Positions 53,020-60,951 of a DNA stretch of 64,000 nucleotides are shown piece after piece. Each line of letters begins with the position of its first letter. Within the stretch, counting starts at the first letter, position 1. The position numbers were made by a program, and so were the translations under genes. Source of the DNA: Nocardioides gansuensis (GTDB lineage: Bacteria; Actinomycetota; Actinomycetes; Propionibacteriales; Nocardioidaceae); assembly GCF_003076135.1 (NCBI RefSeq), contig NZ_QDGZ01000003.1:372001-436000 (forward strand), given 5' to 3'. The notes under the pieces were generated by a model. It was given only the letters and a program-made list of their open reading frames with translations, ran no database searches and was not told the origin of the DNA.

Positions 53020-54675
53020 GTGCGCACGGTTCAACGCGGCCGCGGCCGTCTCCTCACGGGCCTGGCCGTGCTCGTGGTGCTCGTCGTGCTCACGCTGCCT
53101 CCGGACCTTCGGGACGTGGGGCCGTGGACGTTCCTGAGACTGCCCCTCGAGGCGGTGCTGCTGCTCGGCGTCCTCGTCGCGATCCCGCCGGGGCGCCGCG
53201 AGGTCCGCAGGGTGGTCGCCCTTGCCGCCGGGACGGTCCTCGGCGTCATGGCCGTCTTCCGGCTCCTCGACGTGGGCTTCCTGAGGGCGTTGAACCGTCC
53301 CTTCGACCCGCTGATCGACTGGCGCTACGCGGGCTCGCTGGCCGACCTGGTGCGGAACTCCTTCGGCGACGCGCTCGGCGCCGCCCTCCTCGTCGCGGCG
53401 GCGACGGCGGCGGTCACGCTCCTGGTGCTGATGCCCCTCGCAGTGCTGCGGGTGACCCGGATGGCCGCCGCGCACCGGCGTACGACAGGCCGCGCCGCCG
53501 TCGCCCTGGCGGTCGGGTGGACGGTCGCGGCCGTCACCACGGGCATCGGTGTGGGAGCACTGGCCTCCCGGGACGCCGCCGGCTACGTGTACGCCCAGGT
53601 GGCCCGGATCCCCGCCCAGCTGCGGGACCAGCGCGAGTTCGCCGCTGCGGCCGAGCACGACCCGTTCGACCGGGTGGACGCGGAGGACCTGCTTGCGGGG
53701 CTGCGCGGCAAGGACGTGCTCGTCGTGTTCGTCGAGAGCCTGGGTCGCGTCGCCCTGGAGGACCCGGCCGTCTCCCCGGACGTCGTCGAGGTCCTCGACT
53801 CGGGCACCAGGCGGCTGGCACGCGCCGGCTTCGCCAGCCGGAGCGCCTGGCTCACCTCGCCGACGTTCGGGGGCATCAGCTGGCTGGCCCACGCGACGCT
53901 GCAGTCCGGGCTGTGGGTCGACAGCCAGCGCAGGTACGACGTCCTCGTCACGAGCCCGCGGCTGACCCTGAGCCGGCTCTTCGCGCGCGCCGGCTGGCGC
54001 ACGGTCGCCGACGTCCCGGCCAACGACCGGGCCTGGCCGCAGGGGGAGTTCTACGGCTTCGACCGGGTCTACGACTCGCGCCACGTGGGCTACCGCGGAC
54101 CGCCCTTCGGCTACGCCACGATGCCCGACCAGTTCACGCTCGAGGCCTTCCACCGCCTCGAGCTGGCCCGCCGGGCCCGGCGGCCGGTGATGGCCGAGAT
54201 CGACCTGGTCAGCAGCCACGCGCCGTGGGCGCCGACCCCGCGGATGGTCGACTGGTCCGCCCTCGGCGACGGCTCGCTCTACGACGGCATGGACGCGGAG
54301 GTGCCGTCCGAGGACGACGTCTGGCCCTCGCCCGAGCGGGTCCGGCAGGCGTACGCCGAGTCGGTCGCCTACTCGCTCACGGCCCTCGTGGAGTTCGTCG
54401 TCCGGCACGGTGACGAGGACCTGGTGGTGGTGTTCCTCGGCGACCACCAGCCGGCGACGATCGTGTCGGGGGAGGACGCCGGGCCCGACGTGCCCATCGC
54501 CCTGGTCGCGCACGACGCGGGGGTCCTCGACCGGGTCGCCGGCTGGGGCTGGGACGACGGGCTGCGGCCCGGAGCCGGGGCGCCGGTGTGGCGGATGGAC
54601 CTGTTCCGCGACCGGTTCCTCGCGGCGTACGGCCGGAGCCGCCACAGTGGTGCCCAGGCCGGGGCTGCGCGGTGA
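53020..54675 (+). CDS. Membrane sulfatase/LtaS-like protein
   Basis: The 551-aa protein from GTG 53020 (GGAGA upstream) has about four or five N-terminal membrane helices (LLTGLAVLVVLVVLTL, AVLLLGVLVAIP, ALGAALLVAAATAAVTLLVL, AVALAVGWTVAAVTTGIGVG), then an extracytoplasmic alkaline-phosphatase-superfamily domain: DVLVVFVESLGR, a nucleophile candidate in SPTFGGISWLAHATL, DLVSSHAPWAPTP and the metal motif VVFLGDHQPA. This layout is shared with lipoteichoic-acid synthases and phosphoethanolamine transferases, so it may transfer or cleave a phosphodiester or sulfate group on a surface lipid. It is divergent from the ribA operon. An alternative GTG lies at 53002. Confidence 0.83.
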   Translation: MRTVQRGRGRLLTGLAVLVVLVVLTLPPDLRDVGPWTFLRLPLEAVLLLGVLVAIPPGRREVRRVVALAAGTVLGVMAVFRLLDVGFLRALNRPFDPLIDWRYAGSLADLVRNSFGDALGAALLVAAATAAVTLLVLMPLAVLRVTRMAAAHRRTTGRAAVALAVGWTVAAVTTGIGVGALASRDAAGYVYAQVARIPAQLRDQREFAAAAEHDPFDRVDAEDLLAGLRGKDVLVVFVESLGRVALEDPAVSPDVVEVLDSGTRRLARAGFASRSAWLTSPTFGGISWLAHATLQSGLWVDSQRRYDVLVTSPRLTLSRLFARAGWRTVADVPANDRAWPQGEFYGFDRVYDSRHVGYRGPPFGYATMPDQFTLEAFHRLELARRARRPVMAEIDLVSSHAPWAPTPRMVDWSALGDGSLYDGMDAEVPSEDDVWPSPERVRQAYAESVAYSLTALVEFVVRHGDEDLVVVFLGDHQPATIVSGEDAGPDVPIALVAHDAGVLDRVAGWGWDDGLRPGAGAPVWRMDLFRDRFLAAYGRSRHSGAQAGAAR

Positions 54676-54717
54676 ACCCGCGCCCCACCCGCGACGTACC
54701 ACCGGGAGGAGGGTCGG

Positions 54718-55230
54718 ATGGCTGAGGACGACGTCACGCTGATGCAGCAGGTGCACGACGAGCACGCTGCGCCGCTGTGGCACTTCTGCCTCCGCCTCGT
54801 GGGGCAGGACAGGGGGCGGGCCGAGGAGGTCGTCCAGGAGACGCTGCTGCGGGCCTGGCGCCACCGGACCATCCTGGAGGCCGAGCCGCGGGCCGTGCGC
54901 GCGTGGCTGTTCACGGTCGCGCGCCACATCGTCATCGACGAGTGGCGCAGCCACCGCGCCCTGAGCGAGATCCCCGTGGCCGACGTCCCCGAGGACGAGG
55001 ACCCGGCCGACCAGAGCGACCAGCTGCTCCTGTCGTGGGTCGTGGCGGAGGCGTTGACCCACCTCTCGCCCGACCACCGTGCCGTGCTGCTGGAGTGCTT
55101 CTACCGCGGCCGGCCGGTGGCGGAGGCGGCACGCCGCCTCGGCGTGCCGGAGGGGACGGTCAAGTCGCGCACGCACTACGCGCTCCGGGCGCTCAAGCTC
55201 GCGCTGGAGGAGATGGGGGTCGGCGCATGA
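54718..55230 (+). CDS. ECF-type RNA polymerase sigma factor
   Basis: The 170-aa protein has sigma region 2 (GRAEEVVQETLLRAWRH, RAWLFTVARHIVIDEWR) and region 4 (HRAVLLECFYRGRPVAEAAR, LGVPEGTVKSRTHYALRALK) joined by an acidic linker. It resembles the SigK/SigL-type ECF group. GGAGGAGGG precedes the ATG, 42 bp after the sulfatase gene. Its stop overlaps the anti-sigma start (ATGA). Confidence 0.94.
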   Translation: MAEDDVTLMQQVHDEHAAPLWHFCLRLVGQDRGRAEEVVQETLLRAWRHRTILEAEPRAVRAWLFTVARHIVIDEWRSHRALSEIPVADVPEDEDPADQSDQLLLSWVVAEALTHLSPDHRAVLLECFYRGRPVAEAARRLGVPEGTVKSRTHYALRALKLALEEMGVGA

Positions 55231-55952
55231 CCTGCCCGCACGCCCGCGACGCCGGGGCCTACGTGCTCGGCGCCCTCGCGCCCACGGAGCGGCTGGCCTT
55301 CGAGCGGCACCTCTCCGAGTGCGACGACTGTGCCCGCTCGGTCCGCGAGCTGGCCGGCCTTCCCGGCCTGCTGGGCCGGGTGGACGCGAGCCTGCTGGAG
55401 CACGCGATGGCGGGCCAGCCTCCGGTGCCGGCCACGCTGCTCCCTGCGCTGTGCCGGGAGGTACGCCGCGCGCGGCGGCGCCGCACGCTCGTGGCTGCTG
55501 GGCTCGGGGCCGCCGCAGCGGCCCTCGTCGCGGCGGTCGTCCTGCCGCTGGCCGGCCTCCCGCCGGGGGACGAGGACGCCGGGCCGACGGCGTCGCCGTC
55601 CAGCACCGCTCCGTCCAGTCCGTCGAGCACCGCGACGCCGCGGGCCATGCGGCCGATCGGGGAGGTGCCGGTGCGGGCGCTCGTCACTCTCGAGCAGGTC
55701 ACGTGGGGCACCCGGCTCGCGCTGGAGTGCACCTACGACCCGGGCTCGGTGGAGTACGGGCTGCCGGAGGCCGTGGACTACCTGCTCGTCGTACGCACCC
55801 GCGACGGACGGACGGAGCGGGTCGGCAGCTGGCGCTCCGTCGGTGGGCGGACCATGCGGCTCGCGGCCGCCACCGCCGCGGACACGGACGAGATCGCGTC
55901 AGTGGAGGTGCGCACGCCGGACGGGCGCGTCGTCCTCAAGCTGCCCGCGTGA
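55227..55952 (+). CDS. Membrane-bound zinc-finger anti-sigma factor
   Basis: The 241-aa protein has an N-terminal zf-HC2 domain (MTCPHARDAGAYVLGALAPT, FERHLSECDDCARSVREL: the HxxxCxxC zinc motif), a membrane helix (LVAAGLGAAAAALVAAVVLP, about 90-112) and an extracytoplasmic beta domain (VRALVTLEQVTWGTRLALEC, VDYLLVVRTRDGR). It should hold the upstream sigma factor at the membrane until an envelope signal is sensed. Its 3' end overlaps the convergent membrane-protein gene by 54 bp. Confidence 0.93.
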   Translation: MTCPHARDAGAYVLGALAPTERLAFERHLSECDDCARSVRELAGLPGLLGRVDASLLEHAMAGQPPVPATLLPALCREVRRARRRRTLVAAGLGAAAAALVAAVVLPLAGLPPGDEDAGPTASPSSTAPSSPSSTATPRAMRPIGEVPVRALVTLEQVTWGTRLALECTYDPGSVEYGLPEAVDYLLVVRTRDGRTERVGSWRSVGGRTMRLAAATAADTDEIASVEVRTPDGRVVLKLPA

Positions 55953-56306
55953 GAACCACGGGTTGAGCTGCAGGAACAGCAGGGCGCCGGTGACGATCGC
56001 CACCACCTCCGCCGCCGCGGCGACCCACACCTCCCAGCCGTCCCAGGTGGCCGTGGTGCCGAAGAGCCCGACGGTGGTGGCGAGCACGAAGGCCGTCAGC
56101 GTCGAGAGCCCGAAACCGAGCGCCAGGAACGCCGGCAGCCAGTGCCGCCAGGCCAGGAGGAGGATGCCGATGACGGCGCCGCCGACGGCGTTGAGGAGGA
56201 AGCCCGGCCCGAGGAAGTCGTCGTCCCGGGCGTAGTCGAACCACATGAAGAGGTGGACGGCCGCCGAGACGAATACTGCTGCCGCCGCAAGGATCCGCAG
56301 GGTCAT
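55899..56306 (-). CDS. Four-helix membrane protein of unknown function
   Basis: From ATG 56306 (MTLRILAAAAVFVSAAVHLF) the 135-aa protein has about four membrane helices (VFVSAAVHLFMWF, GFLLNAVGGAVIGILLLAW, ALGFGLSTLTAFVLATTVGL, VAAAAEVVAIVTGALLFLQ). The early His in AAVHLFMWFDY and the layout resemble small actinobacterial DoxX-like or DUF-type membrane proteins, without a firm match. Its last 54 bp overlap the anti-sigma gene in opposite orientation. An in-frame GTG one codon upstream is possible. Confidence 0.75.
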   Translation of the reverse strand: MTLRILAAAAVFVSAAVHLFMWFDYARDDDFLGPGFLLNAVGGAVIGILLLAWRHWLPAFLALGFGLSTLTAFVLATTVGLFGTTATWDGWEVWVAAAAEVVAIVTGALLFLQLNPWFSRGQLEDDAPVRRAHLH

Positions 56307-56406
56307 CACATGCTCCGCATCATGGGGAAGTGCCCCGTCGCCCGTCGACGAGGGCTCACCTGGATGTACGACGCGCGCGCGGGCCGGGTTCACCCCGGCG
56401 GGCACG

Positions 56407-57171
56407 TCACGCGACCCGCTCGGCCACGACGGCGTACTTGCGCACCCGGCCCGCACTGAGCCATGAGCTCCAGAGCCGGTGGGCCGCGACCAGCTCCTCG
56501 ACGGCGCGCATGCCCACCGCTGTGGCGATGGCTGGCGCGTCGGCGCCGTATGCCGCGGTCAGCGCGTCCGCCGTCAGGCGGTGCGCCTGCGTCCAGTCCT
56601 CGATCCACCGGACCTCGAACCCCGCCCGTTCCAGAGCCCCCTCGAGCTCACCGAGCGGCACGAGCCAGACGGTGTCGGCATCCGGCATGGCCGCCCGCTC
56701 GGCACCCGTGAGCGGCTCGCCCTCCTCGACGGTGAAGGCGAACCGCCCGCCCGGCCGCAGTGCAGCGGCGATGCCGCGGAGCAGCGCGTCCTTGTCGGGG
56801 AAGGCGAGCATGGTCTCGAGCAGGAGCACCACGTCGAACTGGCCCCTCGGGACCGGTGGGAGGCGCGCGGCCTCGAAGCGGCACGACAGGCCGGCAGCGC
56901 GCTCCCGAGCCAGGTGGAGGGCGCTCGCGCTGGCGTCGATCCCCAGGTAGGTGCAGCCCAGCTCCGCCGTGATCAGCCGCCCGGGGCCGGCGACGCCGCA
57001 GCACAGGTCGAGCACCGTCGTCCCGGGCCCGATCCCGGCGCGCGCCGCCAGGGTGCGGATCTCGCCTGCCCCCATGAAGCTCTCCTGGCCGACGAACTCT
57101 CCCGGCTCGTATGCCGAGGCCCGCGCGCGCTGGAGCGCCGAGTCGAACGGGATCCGCTCGTCCTGCCTCAT
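56407..57171 (-). CDS. Class I SAM-dependent methyltransferase
   Basis: The 254-aa protein has a Rossmann-type methyltransferase fold: motif I TTVLDLCCGVAGPGRLI, motif II LGIDASASALHLARERA, motif IV FDVVLLLETMLAFPDKD and LRPGGRFAFTVEEGE. ATG 57171 overlaps the CDP-alcohol phosphatidyltransferase stop (ATGA), so the two are made together and the acceptor may be the lipid or head group formed by that enzyme. The acceptor atom is unknown. Confidence 0.88.
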   Translation of the reverse strand: MRQDERIPFDSALQRARASAYEPGEFVGQESFMGAGEIRTLAARAGIGPGTTVLDLCCGVAGPGRLITAELGCTYLGIDASASALHLARERAAGLSCRFEAARLPPVPRGQFDVVLLLETMLAFPDKDALLRGIAAALRPGGRFAFTVEEGEPLTGAERAAMPDADTVWLVPLGELEGALERAGFEVRWIEDWTQAHRLTADALTAAYGADAPAIATAVGMRAVEELVAAHRLWSSWLSAGRVRKYAVVAERVA

Positions 57172-57923
57172 GGCAGCCGGGCCTCGGTCGACTCCGCCGG
57201 TCGCTCGCGCGCGTGTGCCCGGCGGAGCCACAGCCAGACGACGTCCCGACCGAAAGACTCGGCGAGCAGCGCGAGGGCGACCACCAGGGCAAGATCTCGC
57301 ACGCCGTCCGGGAGGACGTCGGCGGCGGCGACGCAGAGGACGATGCCCTGGACGGCGGTCACCACCTTGCGCCAGTCGCGGAAGGGCAGGGTGCATCCCA
57401 TCCACGGCCACAGCCATCCCGCAGCTCCGAAGACGTAGCGGACCGTCCCGATCGCGAGCACCCACGCCCCGGCCTCCCGCGCGATGTAGACGCTCAGCAC
57501 CAGGATGAGGAACGCGTCGGCCTCCCCGTCGAACCGGGCGCCGAAGGCGGAGGCGGTGCCTGATTGCCGGGCCACCCGGCCGTCCACGGCGTCGAGGACC
57601 AGCGCGACCACCGTGAGCGTGACCAGGGTCGGCACGGCAGGGTGGCGCAGGTAGGCGTCGGCGACCAGCGCGGCAATGCCGCAGGCCAGCGCCGCCCTGG
57701 TGAGTGTCACCAGGTCGGCAGGCCCGAGCCGAGCGGTCCCGCTGGCCGCCAGCCCGTGCCGCAGGGCCCCGGCGAGCCCCACGCCGCAGGCCAGGCCCAG
57801 GGCTGCCGCGGGCGTGCCGAGCCCGATCGTCGCGGCGAGGACGGCCAGCAGTGCGGCCAGGCCGGCCAGCGCTCCGGCCAGGCCCGGACCGCTCGCCACC
57901 GATACGCGTCCGAGATCTCTCAC
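57168..57923 (-). CDS. CDP-alcohol phosphatidyltransferase family protein
   Basis: The 251-aa membrane protein has the complete CDP-OH-P signature D-x2-D-G-x2-A-R-x8-G-x3-D-x3-D at residues 111-136 (DAVDGRVARQSG ... FGARFDGEADAF), surrounded by about six or seven membrane helices. It should condense a CDP-activated group with an alcohol to form a phosphodiester. The N-terminal helices before the motif (about 12-60) are extra compared with minimal PgsA. GTG at 57921-57923 is the start. It lies with two methyltransferases, near a sulfatase/LtaS-like protein and a glycosyltransferase, which suggests an unusual phospholipid or polar head group. Confidence 0.9.
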   Translation of the reverse strand: MRDLGRVSVASGPGLAGALAGLAALLAVLAATIGLGTPAAALGLACGVGLAGALRHGLAASGTARLGPADLVTLTRAALACGIAALVADAYLRHPAVPTLVTLTVVALVLDAVDGRVARQSGTASAFGARFDGEADAFLILVLSVYIAREAGAWVLAIGTVRYVFGAAGWLWPWMGCTLPFRDWRKVVTAVQGIVLCVAAADVLPDGVRDLALVVALALLAESFGRDVVWLWLRRAHARERPAESTEARLP

Positions 57924-58027
57924 TACGCTGTCGTACGCACGCCGGGCGCTTCTGGTTCACGGAGCCCATGGAGCCCATGGAGTGCAGGGAGGTCACGGGG
58001 CTCACGGAACCCACGGAGGAGGAGCGC

Positions 58028-58852
58028 ATGGACAGCGCACCCGTCCGCGCGAGCGCGCACTGGCTCGCGCTGCGCGAGCCCGCCGACGCGGCAGCCCGGT
58101 CGCCCGAGCTGGTGGACCAGCTCGTCTCGCTGCTGCCCTCGGGCGGCGGGACGCGGGTCCACGACCTCGGCTGCGGGACCGGCTCGATGGCCCGGTGGCT
58201 CGCCCCGCGCCTGCCGGGTCCCCAGCACTGGGTGCTCCACGACCGCGACGAGGAGCTGCTCGCCGAGGCCGGGCGCCGGGCCCCGGCCCTGTCGGCCGAC
58301 GGCGGGCAGGTGACCGCGGAGACCCGGAAGGGAGACTTCACCCGGCTTCCGCCCGAGGAGTTGGCCGACGCCGACCTCGTGACGGCCTCTGCGCTGCTCG
58401 ACATGCTGACGGCCGCGCAGGTGGACCGGCTGGTCGCCCTGTGCGCCCGGCCGGGCTGCCCGGTGCTCATCACGCTCTCCGTCGTCGGCCGGGTCGCCCT
58501 GGATCCGGCAGACCCGCTCGACGACCGGGTGAGGCTGGCCTTCAACACCGACCAGCGGCGTACCACTGCCGCCGGGCGGCTTCTCGGCCCGGACGCGGCC
58601 AGCGCGGCCGCCGCCCGATTCCGGCTGCTGGGTCGCGAGGTCGCGGTGAGGCCCAGCCCGTGGCGCCTCGGGCCCGACGAGGCGGCGCTCACCGCTGCGT
58701 GGTTCGACGGCTGGTGGTCCGCCGCCTGCGAGGTCCGTCCCGAGCTCGCTGACGCGGCCGGGTACGCCGAGCGGCGGCGGGCCGAGGCCGCCGCCGGGTC
58801 GCTGCGGGTCACCGTCCACCACGAGGACCTGCTGGTCCTTCCGGTGCGCTGA
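58028..58852 (+). CDS. Class I SAM-dependent methyltransferase
   Basis: The 274-aa protein starts at ATG 58028 after GGAGGAGG. Motif I is RVHDLGCGTGSMARWLA, followed by HWVLHDRDEELLAEA and LADADLVTASALLDML. The C-terminal part (ALDPADPLDDRVRLAFNTDQ, WFDGWWSAACE) resembles small-molecule methyltransferases found in actinobacterial gene clusters. It is divergent from the phosphatidyltransferase/methyltransferase pair, about 104 bp apart, and probably belongs to the same pathway. Upstream GAACCCATGGAG-like microrepeats (57957-58020) are not translated if this start is right. Confidence 0.86.
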   Translation: MDSAPVRASAHWLALREPADAAARSPELVDQLVSLLPSGGGTRVHDLGCGTGSMARWLAPRLPGPQHWVLHDRDEELLAEAGRRAPALSADGGQVTAETRKGDFTRLPPEELADADLVTASALLDMLTAAQVDRLVALCARPGCPVLITLSVVGRVALDPADPLDDRVRLAFNTDQRRTTAAGRLLGPDAASAAAARFRLLGREVAVRPSPWRLGPDEAALTAAWFDGWWSAACEVRPELADAAGYAERRRAEAAAGSLRVTVHHEDLLVLPVR

Positions 58853-58880
58853 GCGAGGGCATCCCACTCAGTGGTCCTGA

Positions 58881-58966
58881 ACCGATGGACGTGCAGTGGT
58901 GCCTGCAGGCGGCAAGGCTGACGTGGGTGAGTCGGCGCCGGGAAGCGCTAGTGCACGTCCATCGGT
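58881..58966. repeat. Perfect 15-bp inverted repeat between convergent genes
   Basis: ACCGATGGACGTGCA (58881-58895) is repeated in inverted form at 58952-58966, separated by 56 nt. It fills the gap between the convergent methyltransferase and MFS genes. It could be a large terminator or a paired protein-binding site; the loop is much longer than usual for a terminator. Confidence 0.75.
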
Positions 58967-58992
58967 CCCTGGCTCACTGGGTCAGCCGATCG

Positions 58993-60219
58993 TCATACGG
59001 TCTCGAGCGCCTGCTTGCGCGGCAGCTCCCGGACGGAGCGGGAGAGCAGGACCAGCCCGCAGATCGCGGCGTACGCCACGCCGGACGCCACCAGCACCGG
59101 GCCGTAGCCGAACCAGACGCCCAGCGGCCCCCACAGCAGCTGGCCGATGGGCATCGCGACGAACGAGCCGAGCGCGTCGTAGGAGTAGGCGCGGGAGAGC
59201 ATCCGGTCGTCCACGTGCTCCTGCATCGCGAGGTTCCACCCCATCGAGAAGACCTCGATCCCGGCGCCGCCGAGGAACGCCGCGACCACGAGGGCGACCA
59301 GCACGGGCTCTGCCCCGAGCAGCACCATGGGCAGGGCGGCGAGGGAGATCGCGGCCATCCCCCACAGCAACGGCCGTTGCAGCGGGACGCGCAGCAGCAC
59401 GACGGCCATCGCGAGCAGGCCCAGGGCCTCCGCTGAGAGCACGTAGCCCCAGCCCTGCCGTCCGACCGTGTCCTCGGCGACGGCCGGCCCGAGGGTCTGC
59501 ATCGTGCCGGTGTGGATCATGTTGAGCGCGCCGAAGGCCACCACGACCACCCACAGCCAGGTGGTTGACCAGAAGAACGACCAGCCCTCGCGCAGCTCGG
59601 TGAGCGTGCTCGTCGACTCCATGCGCTCGCGCGGCGGGATGTGCACGGGCAGGAGCAGCAGCGCGGCGAGGAGCCAGGTCGCCGCGTCGACGGCCAGCGC
59701 CCAGCCCGGGCCGACCGTGACCACGAGGATGGCGCCGATGGTGGGACCGAGGACGGTGAGGCCGTTGCGGGTCAGCGACAGCAGCGCGTTGGCGGGCTGG
59801 AGCTGGTCGCGGGGGACGAGCTGGGGGACCATGCTCGCCATCGCCGGGAAGCTGATCGCCGAGACGGCGCCGTGCACCGCGGAGAGCGCCACGAGCATCC
59901 ACAGCTCGGCCGTCCCGGTGATCACGAGGGCCGCGATCGTGCCCTGGGTCAGGGCGGACGCGACGTTGGAGACCTGGAGCACCACGGCGCGCGAGAAGCG
60001 GTCGGAGATGACGCCGCCCCACAGGAGCAGCAGTACCATCGGAGCGGTGTGGGCGGCCAGCACCTGGCCGAGCGCGGCCGCCGAGTCCTCGATGTCGAGC
60101 ACCGCGAAGGCGAGCGCGATGTTGGCCATCATGCCGCCGAAGGTGTTGACGAAGCGCGAGGCGAAGTACCACGCGAACCCGCGCTCCCGCAGCGGCGCGA
60201 TCGACGCAGCCCAGGTCAC
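58993..60219 (-). CDS. MFS transporter (enterobactin exporter-like)
   Basis: The 408-aa protein has twelve predicted membrane helices, the MFS loop motif GGVISDRFSRAVVLQ between helices 2 and 3, and the C-terminal half LLWGPLGVWFGYGPVLVASG. It resembles the EntS/MFS_3 group of drug and siderophore exporters. Its start overlaps the ArsR-type regulator stop (ATGA), so regulator and transporter form a two-gene operon, as is usual for efflux systems. The substrate is unknown. Confidence 0.9.
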   Translation of the reverse strand: MTWAASIAPLRERGFAWYFASRFVNTFGGMMANIALAFAVLDIEDSAAALGQVLAAHTAPMVLLLLWGGVISDRFSRAVVLQVSNVASALTQGTIAALVITGTAELWMLVALSAVHGAVSAISFPAMASMVPQLVPRDQLQPANALLSLTRNGLTVLGPTIGAILVVTVGPGWALAVDAATWLLAALLLLPVHIPPRERMESTSTLTELREGWSFFWSTTWLWVVVVAFGALNMIHTGTMQTLGPAVAEDTVGRQGWGYVLSAEALGLLAMAVVLLRVPLQRPLLWGMAAISLAALPMVLLGAEPVLVALVVAAFLGGAGIEVFSMGWNLAMQEHVDDRMLSRAYSYDALGSFVAMPIGQLLWGPLGVWFGYGPVLVASGVAYAAICGLVLLSRSVRELPRKQALETV

Positions 60220-60758
60220 TGGTCGTCCGCCATCACGAAGGCGAGCGTCGTCGCGCTGACGTGGATCGTGCCCTCGGTGCGTGCGGGGCGGGCCTCGGCG
60301 TGGAGGAGGAGCACGGCCTCCTGCACCAGGCCCATCGCCCGGGCCCAGACGTCCGGCTCGACCCAGGTCTCGAGGTCGCTGTCGCTGCCGGGGTGTCGCT
60401 CGCGCGACGCCGACGCCAGGCGGCGTACGACCTCGGCGTGGGTCGCGCTGGCCCAGGCGACGCGGTCCTCGGGCGCTGCAGGCCCCTTCGGGCGGCGGGC
60501 GGGGTCGCCGCCCACGGGGTAGCGGTAGCGCCTCGCGACGCCGCCGCGGATGCGTTCCTCGCCGGCCTCGACGAGCTCGCCGGCCTCGTGGAGCACGCGG
60601 AGGTGGTACGACGCGTTGGCGTGCGTGAGGTCGAGCGCGCGCGCCACCTCGGCGGCGCTCATCGCCTCGGCCGTGAGCAGCGACAGGATGCGCAGCCGCA
60701 CCGGGTGGGCGACCGCGCGCAGTGCCGAGATGGCCTGTCGCTCCGCATCGTCAGCCAT
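60216..60758 (-). CDS. ArsR/HTH_20-type winged-helix regulator
   Basis: The 180-aa protein from ATG 60758 (GGAGGG upstream) has a winged helix: ALRAVAHPVRLRILSLLTAE, MSAAEVARALDLTHANASYH, LRVLHEAGELVEAGEER. No CxC metal site is present, so the C-terminal half (about 100-180, ATHAEVVRRLASA ... WARAMGLVQEAVLLLHAEA) probably senses a small molecule. It probably represses its own operon with the downstream MFS exporter, through the repeats at 60773-60826. Confidence 0.88.
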   Translation of the reverse strand: MADDAERQAISALRAVAHPVRLRILSLLTAEAMSAAEVARALDLTHANASYHLRVLHEAGELVEAGEERIRGGVARRYRYPVGGDPARRPKGPAAPEDRVAWASATHAEVVRRLASASRERHPGSDSDLETWVEPDVWARAMGLVQEAVLLLHAEARPARTEGTIHVSATTLAFVMADDQ

Positions 60759-60772
60759 CTCACCCTCCAAGA

Positions 60773-60826
60773 GTTGTTGGGGAGAGTGTGGGCGGCTGGC
60801 ACTGCCACTGTCAAACGGTTGTTGGG
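60773..60826 (-). promoter_or_regulatory. Promoter of the regulator-MFS operon with paired operator repeats
   Basis: On the minus strand a perfect -35 TTGACA (plus 60809-60814) and a -10-like CACACT (plus 60785-60790) are 18 bp apart. Two direct copies of CCCAACAAC (plus strand GTTGTTGGG at 60773-60781 and 60818-60826), 45 bp apart, bracket the promoter, one between -10 and the start codon and one just upstream of -35. This placement fits repression by the ArsR-type protein. Confidence 0.6.
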
Positions 60827-60951
60827 CAGTGTTCAGGGTGACCCTGGTCCGACCCTGAACCGACCCCGAGCGGGGAACGAAACCGCCCAGCGGCGTGGTT
60901 GAGTGGGGTGAGAGCGGCGCCCTGGAGTGCGCCGCCCGAGGAGAGTGAGCC

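Noticed and set aside
52747..55176. Minus-strand open frame of about 800 codons across the sulfatase and sigma-factor genes
   Set aside because: It spans two genes with clear family motifs on the plus strand and has no recognisable domain.
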